From positions 1 through 29,166 of the forward strand of contig JAEYVD010000082.1 of NCBI GenBank assembly GCA_023432075.1: a DNA stretch of 29,166 nucleotides. Reading direction: 5' to 3'. Within the stretch, counting starts at the first letter, position 1. Every line of letters starts with the position of its first letter. The translations under genes and the position numbers were made by a program. The stretch comes from Pseudomonadota bacterium. GTDB taxonomy: Bacteria; Pseudomonadota; Gammaproteobacteria; Burkholderiales; Burkholderiaceae_B. Below are positions 14,862 to 22,986 of this stretch, piece by piece. The notes under the pieces were generated by a model. That model was not told the origin of the DNA and ran no database searches. It saw only the letters and a program-made list of their open reading frames with translations.

Positions 14862-14978
14862 CGGAAGCGGCTGGGTCCATTTTGGGGACCCGGACCGCGA
14901 ATTAGTGCAACTCTATGCGCCTAACATGTAGGTAACGCCGGGGAAGTTCCGCGTTAAATGTCGTTAATTGGTGCGTTC
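14862..14978. other. Non-coding end of the island, candidate oriT region
   Basis: Between the mobilisation genes and attR there is no ORF. An inverted repeat GGGTCC (14873-14878) / GGACCC (14886-14891) with a 7-base loop lies upstream of the operon, followed by an AT-richer stretch. Transfer origins often lie upstream of RHH accessory genes, so this is a candidate. No nic-site consensus is recognised. Confidence 0.25.
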
Positions 14979-15006
14979 ACAGATTCGATTCCTGTCGGGC
15001 GCGCCA
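14979..15006 (+). repeat. attR: right boundary of the island
   Basis: This 28-base copy of the tRNA-Arg 3' end matches 100-127 with one mismatch at 14983. The rest of a tRNA is not present here, so it is an attachment-site duplicate rather than a tRNA gene. Chromosomal or older mobile DNA begins at 15007. Confidence 0.9.
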
Positions 15007-15162
15007 AAAAAATTCAAATACTGGGCCGTTGTGCGTGAACGCGGCGTGACCCAAACGCCTAGGCCTAGGTGCCTTCCCACCGGCCGGCTGGTCCGGACGC
15101 TCCGGGCAGGTGCTTCCCCAACCACTCATCGGAGTGGTCTCGGAGATGGTCCCGCACCAATA

Positions 15163-15440
15163 AACTTCGTTGATTTCAAGCGGATCGGGTGGCGGCTGTT
15201 GGCGCTTCCTGCTGTCAATTCCCAACGTGACGTTCGAAGACACTCTGCCGGTCTTCGTTGCCATCGCCCAAATACTACGAAGCGGCGTCATGGCATTGTT
15301 GAACGTCTTGGGTGCGAGCGGGAATAGCCCCGATATTCAAGCAGCAGAGCTTCGTAAGTGATATTTGCGATTTCCCGCTCGCCAAGAGTTGGTCGCCAAT
15401 AGTTGTTCAGCGTGTTCTCGTACACGTCGTGCCTTTCCTG
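15163..15440 (-). pseudogene. Decayed fragment of a second tRNA-Arg integrase
   Basis: Two minus-strand frames encode successive pieces homologous to residues about 102-195 of the intact integrase at 206-1375. One reads YENTLNNYWRPTLGEREIAN then ITYEALLLEYRG. After a frameshift near 15320 the other reads FPLAPKTFNNAMTPLRSIWA and continues to SRKRQQPPPDPLEINEV. The N-terminal arm domain and the whole catalytic domain are gone. The fragment lies 157 bases right of attR in the same orientation as the live integrase, as expected if an earlier element was inserted at the same tRNA and later deleted. The remaining bases to 15711 hold no convincing gene. Confidence 0.85.
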
Positions 15441-15711
15441 TGGCTGGTCAGGGCTTACGACAGCCTGCCGTACGCAGCCAGGGACGCGGCGCAGCGCGGG
15501 GGAGATCGCCCCGCTCGGCATGGCTCCAGGCTGCAGGAGCGGTTCCTGGACGGCGCGGTGGATGCGCGGGCCTGAGCAGAAGGCGTTGCGGTGTAACTTC
15601 TTTCCTTTATCCGGCCGCAATTGGCCTGGATTCGAAAGAACATTCTCCGGCAACGTTTGTATGATGGTTCTGCCCCGAACCGCTGCCCGCGATAACTAAT
15701 GTTGGCCGATC

Positions 15712-18030
15712 ATGTCCGAGAAAATTCGCCGTTTCCCCTCCCTTTCCCACTGGGGTGCATTCACGGCGGTCGTCGCAGGCGGCCGCCTCGTCGATTGCGA
15801 GCCTTTCGCCCATGACAGCGCGCCGTCGGACATCCTGCGTTCGATGCCGGCCATGGTGCATTCCCCGTTGCGCGTGAACCGCCCCGCCATCCGCAGGGGC
15901 TGGCTGCGCGACAGGCATCTGAGCGACGGCAGCGAGCGCGGACGCGACGACTACGTTGAGGTCAGCTGGGACGTGGCGTTGGCGGCGGTCCATTCGGAGC
16001 TGCTGCGGGTGCGGTCCGAACATGGCAACGAGGCTATATTCGGCGGCTCGTATGGTTGGTCTTCGGCCGGCCGGCTGCATCATGCGCGCACCCAGACGCA
16101 CCGCTTCCTGAATGCCGGTGGCGGCTGCACCAATCAGGCGGGCAACTACAGCTGGGGCACCGCGCAATTCCTGCTGCCCCATGTGATCGGCAGCTACACG
16201 CCGGTCACCGGGCGCGTGACCGACTGGAACAGCGTGACCGCCCATACGCGGCTGCTGATTGCGTTCGGCGGCATGCCGCTGAGAAACACGCAGATCACCT
16301 CGGGCGGGGCCGGCGACCACCCCGTGGCGGGTCAGCTCGAACGCGCGCGCGCCGCGGGCGTCGAGTTTGTCGTCATCAGCCCCACCCGGCGGGACATCCC
16401 CGCCGGCCTGGATGCGCGCTGGATTCCCATCCGGCCGAATACCGATGCCGCGCTGATGCTGGCCATGATGCAGGCGCTGATCGCCGACGGCATGCACGAC
16501 GAGGCGTTCCTGCGGACGCACTGCGTCGGCTGGGACGCCTTGCGCGGCTACCTCGAAGGCAGGACCGACGGCGTGCCCAAGACGCCGGAGTGGGCGCAGA
16601 CCATCTGCGACGTGCCCGCAACGGTGATCCGCGAGCTTGCGCGCCAGGCCCGCGATGTGCGCTCGATGCTGACCTGCGCGTGGTCATTGCAGCGCGCCCA
16701 TCGCGGCGAACAACCCTATTGGGCCTGCATCGCGCTTGCCGCAGCCTTGGGGCATATCGGCCTGCCGGGCGGCGGCGTGGCGTTCGGCCATGCCTCCATG
16801 AATGGCGTCGGCAACCCGCGCATGGAGATCGCCGGGCCCGCCCTGGAATCCGGGCGCAATCCGACAGGTTCGGCGATCCCCGTGGCCCGCGTCACCGACA
16901 TGCTGCTGCATCCGGGCCAGGCCTACGAATTCAATGGCCGCGAAAGCGTTTATCCAGACATCAAGATGGTGTACTGGGCCGGCGGCAACCCCTTCCATCA
17001 CCAGCAGGACCTGAACCGCCTGAACCGGGCCTGGGCCAGGCCGCAAACCATCATCGCGCACGAGATCTGGTGGACGCCCATGGCGCGCCGCGCGGATATC
17101 GTGCTGCCGGCCACCTCCACGCTGGAACGCAACGACATAGGCGGATCGACCCGCGACCGCTACGTGTTCGCCATGCATCAGGCGCTGGCGCCGGTGGGCG
17201 GCAGCCGCAACGACTTCGATATCTATCGCGAACTGGCCGCGCTGGGCGGCTATGAAGAGGCTTACACGGAAGCCCGCGACGAAATGGCCTGGGTGCGGCA
17301 CATCTACGACTCGATGAGCCGCGCGTGGCACGACCGCGGCCATGAGGCGCCCGGTTTCGACGCATTCTGGGACCAGGGCTACGCCTCCATACCCGAACCC
17401 GAACGGCCCTTCGTGCTGTTCGAGGAATTCCGGCAGGATCCCGCAGCCCACCCGCTGCGCACGCCTTCCGGCCGGATCGAGCTGTATTCGGAGAAGATCG
17501 CCGGCTTCGGCTATGCGGATTGCCCGCCTCACCCCGCCTGGCTGGCGCCAGCCGAGTGGCTGGGATCACCCGTGGCCGCCCGCTGGCCGCTGCATCTGCT
17601 GAGCCCCCAGCCCGCCGGCAAGCTCCATTCCCAGATGGACGGCGGCAAGACCTCGACGGACCTCAAGATCAACGGCCGCGAAGCGCTGCTGATCTCGCCC
17701 GACGACGCCGAAAGCCGGGGCATAGGCCAGCACGATCTGGTCAAGGTCTTCAACGACCGGGGCGCCTGCCTGGCGACGGCCGTGATCGATGCCGGCCTCA
17801 AGCCCGGCGTAGTGATGCTGCCCACCGGAGCCTGGTTCGACGCGGCCGACGAGCGTCTGGAGCGGCACGGCAATCCGAACGTGTTGACGATGGATGTGGG
17901 CACGTCCCGCTTGACGCAGGGCAGCAGCGCGCAGTCCGCGCTGGTGGAGGTGGCGCGCTGGAACGAAGCGGCTCCTGAGATCCGTGCCCTCGAAACGCCA
18001 GGGATCACGCAGCTGGACCGTGTCGCCTAG
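15712..18030 (+). CDS. bisC: Molybdopterin-dependent S-/N-oxide reductase, BisC/DMSO reductase family
   Basis: This 772-residue cytoplasmic-type molybdoenzyme probably reduces biotin sulfoxide, free methionine sulfoxide or a related S-oxide using a bis-MGD molybdenum centre. It opens directly with SHWGAFTAVVAGGRLVDCEP, without a Tat signal and without the N-terminal Cys cluster that binds Fe-S in nitrate or formate enzymes; both absences are typical of BisC. Active-site residues are visible: Tyr114 and Trp116 in GSYGWSSAGR and the molybdenum-ligand Ser147 in GNYSWGTAQ, the same numbers as in Rhodobacter DMSO reductase. Tyr114 favours S-oxides over trimethylamine N-oxide. The C-terminal molydop-binding domain runs from about 620 (SPQPAGKLHSQMD). 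The gene stands alone. Confidence 0.85.
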   Translation: MSEKIRRFPSLSHWGAFTAVVAGGRLVDCEPFAHDSAPSDILRSMPAMVHSPLRVNRPAIRRGWLRDRHLSDGSERGRDDYVEVSWDVALAAVHSELLRVRSEHGNEAIFGGSYGWSSAGRLHHARTQTHRFLNAGGGCTNQAGNYSWGTAQFLLPHVIGSYTPVTGRVTDWNSVTAHTRLLIAFGGMPLRNTQITSGGAGDHPVAGQLERARAAGVEFVVISPTRRDIPAGLDARWIPIRPNTDAALMLAMMQALIADGMHDEAFLRTHCVGWDALRGYLEGRTDGVPKTPEWAQTICDVPATVIRELARQARDVRSMLTCAWSLQRAHRGEQPYWACIALAAALGHIGLPGGGVAFGHASMNGVGNPRMEIAGPALESGRNPTGSAIPVARVTDMLLHPGQAYEFNGRESVYPDIKMVYWAGGNPFHHQQDLNRLNRAWARPQTIIAHEIWWTPMARRADIVLPATSTLERNDIGGSTRDRYVFAMHQALAPVGGSRNDFDIYRELAALGGYEEAYTEARDEMAWVRHIYDSMSRAWHDRGHEAPGFDAFWDQGYASIPEPERPFVLFEEFRQDPAAHPLRTPSGRIELYSEKIAGFGYADCPPHPAWLAPAEWLGSPVAARWPLHLLSPQPAGKLHSQMDGGKTSTDLKINGREALLISPDDAESRGIGQHDLVKVFNDRGACLATAVIDAGLKPGVVMLPTGAWFDAADERLERHGNPNVLTMDVGTSRLTQGSSAQSALVEVARWNEAAPEIRALETPGITQLDRVA

Positions 18031-18062
18031 ATACCTGGTCCAACTGCGGGATTCCGGTCCAG

Positions 18063-18084
18063 CGGCGTCCATGCAAGGACGCCG
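18063..18084. terminator. Hairpin between convergent genes
   Basis: CGGCGTCC and GGACGCCG form an 8-bp stem with a 6-base loop, between the stop of the molybdoenzyme and the stop of the Bug gene. There is no T-run, so intrinsic termination would be weak, but the position suits a shared bidirectional terminator. Confidence 0.45.
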
Positions 18085-18087
18085 CCA

Positions 18088-19107
18088 TCATTCCGCGGTG
18101 ATTTTCGCGTTCTCGATGATGCTTCGGTAGCGTCCCGTCTCGGATGCGATGTACTGCGTGAAGTCGGCGCTATTCCTGTAGCCGCTTTCGAATCCCAGAT
18201 TTTCCAGCTGCGCCTTCATGCTCGGCTCCGTCATGATTTTCTGCGCGGCGGCATCCAGCTTCTGGCGGATCGGATCCGGCAGCTTAGCGGGCGCCCACAG
18301 GCCGTACCAGGAATAGAACTCGAAGTTCTTCAGCCCCTCTTCCTGCATCGTCGGCACGTCAGGCAGCAACGGGCTGCGTTTGCTTCCGGTGACCGCGATG
18401 GCCCGTATTTTGCCCGCCTTGGCCATGGGCAGTGACGACAGCATCGGATCGATCAGCGCCTGCACCTGCCCGCCGGCCAGGTCGCTCAAGGCCGGGCCGC
18501 CGCCCTTGTACAGCACGATGGGAATCTGCAGATCGGCCAGGCCCGCCTCGTAGGCGAACTGGGCGATGGCAAGATGCCCCGCCGAGCCGAAGCCCGTCGT
18601 CGCGAAGCTGTACTTGCCAGGGGCGGCCTTCACCGCGCCGACGAATTCCCGGACCGTCTTGGCGGGGACCGTGTTGCTCACGCTGAATATCAACGCGCCC
18701 TGGGCCAGGCCGCTGACCGGCGTGAAGTCCTTCACCGCGTCGAAGGTCATCTTCTTCTGGTAAAGCAGCGGATTGATGTTGTGGATCGAGGCGTTGAGAT
18801 AGAGCGTATAGCCGTCCGGCGCCGACCGCGCGACCACGCTGGCGCCCACCATGCCCGACGCGCCCGCCCGGTTTTCCACGATGACCGTTTGCTTCAGTTC
18901 CTCGCCCAGCTTGACGGCGAAGATGCGGGCAAGGCCATCCACGGACCCGCCCGGCGGATGCGGCACCACCAAGGTGATCGGGCGGCTGGGATAGGCGGCA
19001 TCGGCATTCGCCTGGGCATGCGCCGCGCCCAGCAACGCCAGGCTGGCGACGGCGGCTGCCAGGGTTTTTACACAAATGCGGCGAGAGTATGAGAGGGGCT
19101 TTCGCAT
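18088..19107 (-). CDS. Bug-family periplasmic solute-binding receptor (TctC-like)
   Basis: This 339-residue exported protein belongs to the Bug family, the binding proteins of tripartite tricarboxylate-type uptake that are hugely expanded in Bordetella and relatives. The start at ATG 19107 gives a standard signal peptide (basic MRKPLSYSRRICVK, then a hydrophobic core, cleaved after AAHA). The mature protein shows the family landmarks: YPSRPITLVVPHPPGGSVD, VENRAGASGMVGA, PDGYTLYLN, the central YKGGGPALSDLAGGQV, and LPDVPTMQEEG. No TctA/TctB membrane genes are next to it, which is usual for orphan Bug proteins. It is last in a minus-strand cluster, 90 bases after the SDR gene, so it probably binds the substrate or product handled by those enzymes. 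Confidence 0.92.
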   Translation of the reverse strand: MRKPLSYSRRICVKTLAAAVASLALLGAAHAQANADAAYPSRPITLVVPHPPGGSVDGLARIFAVKLGEELKQTVIVENRAGASGMVGASVVARSAPDGYTLYLNASIHNINPLLYQKKMTFDAVKDFTPVSGLAQGALIFSVSNTVPAKTVREFVGAVKAAPGKYSFATTGFGSAGHLAIAQFAYEAGLADLQIPIVLYKGGGPALSDLAGGQVQALIDPMLSSLPMAKAGKIRAIAVTGSKRSPLLPDVPTMQEEGLKNFEFYSWYGLWAPAKLPDPIRQKLDAAAQKIMTEPSMKAQLENLGFESGYRNSADFTQYIASETGRYRSIIENAKITAE

Positions 19108-19197
19108 GACAGTCTCATTGAAGATGAGTGGATGTGTAAACAACAGTCCCGACGCCCCAGGAAGTAGGACGGCCGGATGTCTTTGCAGTAGGAGATG

Positions 19198-19977
19198 CTA
19201 GTAGGTGCCTGGATATGCTGCTCCGTCGATCAAGATGTTCTGCCCGCAGACATAACCGGCCTGGACGGAGCACACATATGCGCATAGCGCGCCCAGTTCC
19301 TCGGGCTCGCCGTACCTTCCTGCGGGGTTGTCGCTGCCGCGCGCCTGCCAAAGCTGGTCAAAGGTCTTGCCGCCGGGTTCCAGCATGCCCTCGATATGGC
19401 GGCGCTGCGCATCGGTGGCGAATACGCCCGGCAGGAGATTGTTGATGGTGACGTTGTGCCGCACCGTCTGGCGGGCCAGGCCCGCGACGAATCCCACCAG
19501 GCAGGACCGCGCGCCGTTGGAAAGGCCAAGTTCGAGTTGCGGGGTCTTGACGCTGCGCGAGACGATATTCACGATACGGCCGAAGCGGCGTTCCATCATG
19601 CCGTCCACGACCCGCCGGATCATATCTATCGGCCCGAGTGCCATCGACTCAAGCGCGTCATGCCAATCGGCCCGGGTCCACTGTCGGAAGTCGCCCGGAG
19701 GCGCGCCATCCGCGTTGTTCACCAGGATGTCGGGGCTGGGGCAGGCCGCAAGCGCCGCCTCTCGCCCTACGCCCGTCGTGATGTCGGCCACCACATACCG
19801 GACCGGAAATCCGGCCGCGGCGCTCATCTCTTCAGCCGCCTTCGCCAGCGTGCTTTCGGTGCGCGCGGCGATGACCACCTCGACGCCTTCGCTCGCCAAC
19901 TGGGAGGCGCAGGCGCGCCCCATTCCTTTGCTGCCGCCAAACACGAGCGCGCGGCGGCCGCGGATTCCCAGATCCAT
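19198..19977 (-). CDS. Atypical short-chain dehydrogenase/reductase
   Basis: This 259-residue protein has the SDR Rossmann fold: nucleotide-binding GGSKGMG (14-20), ADIT (64-67), NNAD (87-90, NNAG variant) and the C-terminal GQNILIDG. However, the catalytic YxxxK is replaced by Ser153-xxx-Arg157 in GLSNGARSCL, so the classical Tyr/Lys pair is missing. The nearby serines Ser140 and Ser142 remain. Either the protein belongs to an SDR branch with different chemistry or it has lost oxidoreductase activity. It lies 37 bases downstream of the DapA-like gene and is probably co-transcribed with it. Confidence 0.88.
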   Translation of the reverse strand: MDLGIRGRRALVFGGSKGMGRACASQLASEGVEVVIAARTESTLAKAAEEMSAAAGFPVRYVVADITTGVGREAALAACPSPDILVNNADGAPPGDFRQWTRADWHDALESMALGPIDMIRRVVDGMMERRFGRIVNIVSRSVKTPQLELGLSNGARSCLVGFVAGLARQTVRHNVTINNLLPGVFATDAQRRHIEGMLEPGGKTFDQLWQARGSDNPAGRYGEPEELGALCAYVCSVQAGYVCGQNILIDGAAYPGTY

Positions 19978-20014
19978 GCCTATCTCCTTTCGGCTCCGTC
20001 GGGGGGTACGCCCG

Positions 20015-20950
20015 TCAGGCGGCCTTCAGTTCCGGGGAGTGCCAGCCGTACTTCTTGTCCAGCTCCAGCTCCTTGACCACGCGCAGCCCCTTCTGCAGCG
20101 CCTCGCCTTCCAGCCCGCGCAAAGGCTTGCGCAGGTCACCGGCCGGCAGGCCCACAGCTTTCATCAAGGACTTGATGGCTACCGGGTTGATCGCCGAGTA
20201 CGAATAGTGCAGCAGTTGCAGATTGCGCAGATAGGCCTCGCGGAAGCTGGTGCTGACCTCGGGCGAGGTCCAGGGCTTGGAGATGAGCGCCATCTCCGCC
20301 GGCGCGATGTTGCCCGTCATGTTGGCCGTGCCGTGGCCGCCCAGGCTCATGGTCGGCACGACCAGGCCCAGGTTGGGCGAATCGCAGCACATCACGGAAA
20401 CGTCGGGCGCGCCGCGCAGCACCTGCGCCACCTGGCCCACCCTCGTGGTGGACTCTTTGTGGACCACGTAGTTCGGATGCTTGAAGATGCGCAGCAGCTG
20501 GTCCCAGTGCAGATCGCTCTTGACGCGCGGCGGGTTGTTGTAGATCCCCAGGGGCAGATCGGTGGCGTCAGCCACTTCGAGGAAATAGCTCTCGATGTCC
20601 GCTTCGGACGCGCAGATGTAGGCCGGCGCGGCCAGGATGGCGCCGTCCGCGCCGTTTTCGCGGGCAAAGCGCAGATAGTCCTTGGTCGTCTCGGTGTTGT
20701 TGCCAGTGCAGCCATAGAACATCTTCATCTTGCCCGTCTTCATCTTCGCGGTGCGGGCGATGATGTCGTAGCGCTCCTGCTGCGAAAGCATGGACACCTC
20801 GCCCGTGGACCCCATGATGAGCACGGCGCTGGTGCCGTTGTCCTCATGGAACTTGAGCAGCTCGCGGAAAGCCTCGAAGTCGGCGCTGCCATCCTTGTTG
20901 AAGGGCGTGATCAAAGCCACGAAAGAACCGGTGATTTTCATCTTGCTCAT
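20015..20950 (-). CDS. DapA/NAL-superfamily lyase or aldolase
   Basis: This 311-residue TIM-barrel enzyme belongs to the dihydrodipicolinate synthase/N-acetylneuraminate lyase superfamily. The Schiff-base lysine is Lys165 in YVVHKESTTR, Tyr137 lies in the IYNNPPR motif, and the substrate-carboxylate loop GSTGE is at 47-51. The substrate is not readable from sequence: family members cleave or condense pyruvate adducts, or dehydrate sugar acids or deaminate hydroxyproline derivatives. It lies 49 bases downstream of the PLP-lyase gene in what looks like a catabolic operon rather than with lysine-biosynthesis genes, so a role other than DapA is likely. Confidence 0.88.
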   Translation of the reverse strand: MSKMKITGSFVALITPFNKDGSADFEAFRELLKFHEDNGTSAVLIMGSTGEVSMLSQQERYDIIARTAKMKTGKMKMFYGCTGNNTETTKDYLRFARENGADGAILAAPAYICASEADIESYFLEVADATDLPLGIYNNPPRVKSDLHWDQLLRIFKHPNYVVHKESTTRVGQVAQVLRGAPDVSVMCCDSPNLGLVVPTMSLGGHGTANMTGNIAPAEMALISKPWTSPEVSTSFREAYLRNLQLLHYSYSAINPVAIKSLMKAVGLPAGDLRKPLRGLEGEALQKGLRVVKELELDKKYGWHSPELKAA

Positions 20951-20999
20951 GCTTGTTCCCTTGATGGTCGTGTGGAGAAAGTGTTGTGGAATGCTCAGG

Positions 21000-22208
21000 T
21001 CATACGGCGGCGCGCTCGGCGCCTTGAAGTTCGGACTCCCGCGCGGCCATGGCCGCCAGGCCCGCGCGCAGGTCGGCGATCAGGTCTTCGGGATCTTCCA
21101 GGCCCACGTGCAGGCGAACCGCCTTGCCGCTGTACGGCCAGCGCGGCCCGTGGTGCTTTCCCGGCGTGAACGGAATGGCCAGGCTTTCATACCCACCCCA
21201 GGACACCCCGATGCCGAAATGCTGCAAGGCGTCGACGAAGGCGGTCACCGACGCATCGTCGCTTGCGTGCAGCACGAGCGTGAATAGGCCGCTCGCGCCC
21301 TTGAAATCGCGCTTCCAGAGCGCATGGCCAGGATGCGACGGCAAGGCGGGATGCACCACCGCCTCGACCTCCGGCCGCTCTTGCAGCCACTGCGCGACGC
21401 GCAGCCCGGACTCCCAGTGCCGCTGCAAGCGCACGCCCAGGGTGCGCAGCCCGCGCAGCGCAAGGTAGACATCGTCGGGGCCAGCGATCTGGCCCATGTA
21501 TTGCGTGGTCTTCTTGACCTGGGTCCAGGTGGCTTCATTGCACGTCACCACCCCCAGCATCGCGTCGGAGTGGCCCACGATGTACTTCGTCGCGGCCTGG
21601 ATCGACACGTCGACGCCATGCTCGAAAGGCTTGAAGAACAGGGGCGTCGCCCAGGTGTTGTCCATGACGACGAACGCCCCGTGCGCATGCGCCACCGCTG
21701 CAATCGCCGGAATGTCCTGGATCTCCAGCGTCTCCGAGCCCGGCGATTCGACGTACACCACGCGCGTGTTGGCACGCATCAGCGCTTCGATTTCGCGGCC
21801 GCAGGCGGGATCGTAGACCTCCACGTCGACGCCCAGCCGGCTCAGCACCTGATCCAGGAACGAGCGCGTCGGCGAATACGCGCTGTAGGTCACCAGCACG
21901 TGGTCGCCGGCCGACAGCAATGCGGTCAGGGTCGTGACGATGGCGGCCAGGCCCGAGGAAAACGCGAGCGAGCGATGCCCGCCTTCCAATGCGGCGATGG
22001 CCTCCTCGAACGCATGGGTGGTGGCCGTTCCATAGCGGCCGTACGTGGTCGCTCCCGGCTCTTCGGCGGCGCGCGCGCGCTTCATCTCCTCCCATTCAGC
22101 CATGGAGCCCGCGAGGATGGTGGAGGCCCTGCAGATGGGCGTGTTCACCAGGCCGCCAAACCGTTCCGGGTGCCTTCCGGCGCTGACCAATTGGGTATCT
22201 TGCTTCAT
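21000..22208 (-). CDS. Cystathionine beta-lyase-like PLP enzyme (Cys/Met metabolism family)
   Basis: This 402-residue fold-type I PLP enzyme should cleave or exchange C-S bonds of sulfur amino acids. Landmarks are TYGRYGTAT (55-63, Tyr56 and Arg58 contacting PLP phosphate of the neighbouring subunit), FSSGLAAI (83-90), Asp183 in VMDNTWATPL holding the pyridine nitrogen, and Lys208 in QAATKYIVGHSD, the Schiff-base lysine. The C-terminal SWGGYESLAIP is typical of MetC-type beta-lyases. It is the first structural gene of the minus-strand cluster, 172 bases downstream of the Lrp-type regulator gene that may control it. The neighbours are catabolic, so it may act on an unusual thioether rather than cystathionine. 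Confidence 0.9.
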   Translation of the reverse strand: MKQDTQLVSAGRHPERFGGLVNTPICRASTILAGSMAEWEEMKRARAAEEPGATTYGRYGTATTHAFEEAIAALEGGHRSLAFSSGLAAIVTTLTALLSAGDHVLVTYSAYSPTRSFLDQVLSRLGVDVEVYDPACGREIEALMRANTRVVYVESPGSETLEIQDIPAIAAVAHAHGAFVVMDNTWATPLFFKPFEHGVDVSIQAATKYIVGHSDAMLGVVTCNEATWTQVKKTTQYMGQIAGPDDVYLALRGLRTLGVRLQRHWESGLRVAQWLQERPEVEAVVHPALPSHPGHALWKRDFKGASGLFTLVLHASDDASVTAFVDALQHFGIGVSWGGYESLAIPFTPGKHHGPRWPYSGKAVRLHVGLEDPEDLIADLRAGLAAMAARESELQGAERAAV

Positions 22209-22380
22209 GACTTTCTCTCTCCAAGAATGGGCGGCGTGAGCAGGGTCAATCGCCGCTGATGTTCAGGAGTAGTCTAGGAACGCGCTTGGAGAAAACTTTT
22301 CGATTCTGGCAATCCGGATATCCGAAAAAGAGAAAATTTATCTCCGCGCGTCCAGCGCGTTCTTGCAATGCAGACATGGC

Positions 22381-22839
22381 CTAGAGGTTGTCGAGCGGCA
22401 ACGCCGTGGTGTACTTGATCTCTTCCATGGCGAAGCTCGAACTGACGTCGAACAGCTCTGCCACCTGGATGAGTTTCTTGTAGACGAGGTCGAATCCCGC
22501 GATGTCCGGCACCACCACCTTGAGCAGATAATCGGTGTCGCCGCTCAAGCGATAGAACTCCACCACCTCGGGCATGTCCTTCACGCCCAGCGAGAATTTC
22601 CTCAGCCACTGCAAATCGTGGCAGCCCGTCTTTATCGACACGAACACCGTGACGCCGAGTCCCGCCTTGCCGCTGTCCAGCAGGCAGACCTGGCGCCGGA
22701 TCAGGCCCGACTCCAGCATGTGTTGAATGCGCTTCCAACACGCCGTCGGCGAGAGATGCACACGTTCGGCGATGTCGTTGTTCGACAGGCGTGCGTCCTT
22801 CTGAAGCAATTCAAGAATGCTGCGATCTTTCTTGTCCAT
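22381..22839 (-). CDS. Lrp/AsnC-family transcriptional regulator
   Basis: This 152-residue protein has the Lrp layout: an N-terminal helix-turn-helix (MDKKDRSILELLQKDARLSN, then IAERVHLSPTACWKRIQHM) and a C-terminal RAM effector-binding domain with VEFYRLSGDTDYLLKVVVPD. I chose ATG 22839 because the family begins just before the first helix; a GTG at 22875 would add 12 residues. Lrp regulators of this type commonly sense an amino acid and control adjacent genes for its metabolism, here the PLP lyase cluster downstream. It is divergent from the LysR gene across a 147-bp intergenic region. Confidence 0.92.
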   Translation of the reverse strand: MDKKDRSILELLQKDARLSNNDIAERVHLSPTACWKRIQHMLESGLIRRQVCLLDSGKAGLGVTVFVSIKTGCHDLQWLRKFSLGVKDMPEVVEFYRLSGDTDYLLKVVVPDIAGFDLVYKKLIQVAELFDVSSSFAMEEIKYTTALPLDNL

Positions 22840-22941
22840 AACGTTGAGCTGCCATCTGCTATCGGACCTTGCCACCTAACTTTTAGCTAACACTCATTTT
22901 ATGTACGTGATACGGTCGCCACGATACAATTCATCGGCTTA

Positions 22942-22965
22942 AACTTATAACGATATTTATAAGTT
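22942..22965. promoter_or_regulatory. Palindromic operator upstream of the LysR gene
   Basis: AACTTATAA (22942-22950) and TTATAAGTT (22957-22965) are perfect 9-bp arms around a 6-base spacer, 22 bases before the LysR start. It contains a T-N11-A core, the usual LysR box, and its position suits autorepression. Binding by this LysR, or by the divergent Lrp, is inferred. Confidence 0.65.
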
Positions 22966-22986
22966 GGCTCTGAACTCGAGGACGCC

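Noticed and set aside
14984..15006. A second tRNA gene at the right boundary
   Set aside because: Only the 3' T-arm and acceptor strand are present; the D-arm and anticodon arm are missing, so it is an att copy.
15288..15653. A 121-codon minus-strand gene
   Set aside because: Only its C-terminal 50 residues match integrase and they stop at a frameshift; the rest has no coding character, so it is listed as part of a pseudogene.
16056..17255. A 399-codon plus-strand frame within the molybdoenzyme
   Set aside because: It is an Arg-rich shadow in another frame of a GC-rich gene whose own frame carries all active-site motifs.
20015..20950. Lysine-biosynthetic DapA
   Set aside because: The fold and Lys165 match, but the operon partners are catabolic and the loop after the lysine (KESTTRVGQV) cannot be assigned to DapA, so only the superfamily is called.
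19328..21169. A 613-codon plus-strand frame opposite the SDR and DapA-like genes
   Set aside because: It spans two complete opposite-strand genes with clear motifs and is a GC-bias shadow.
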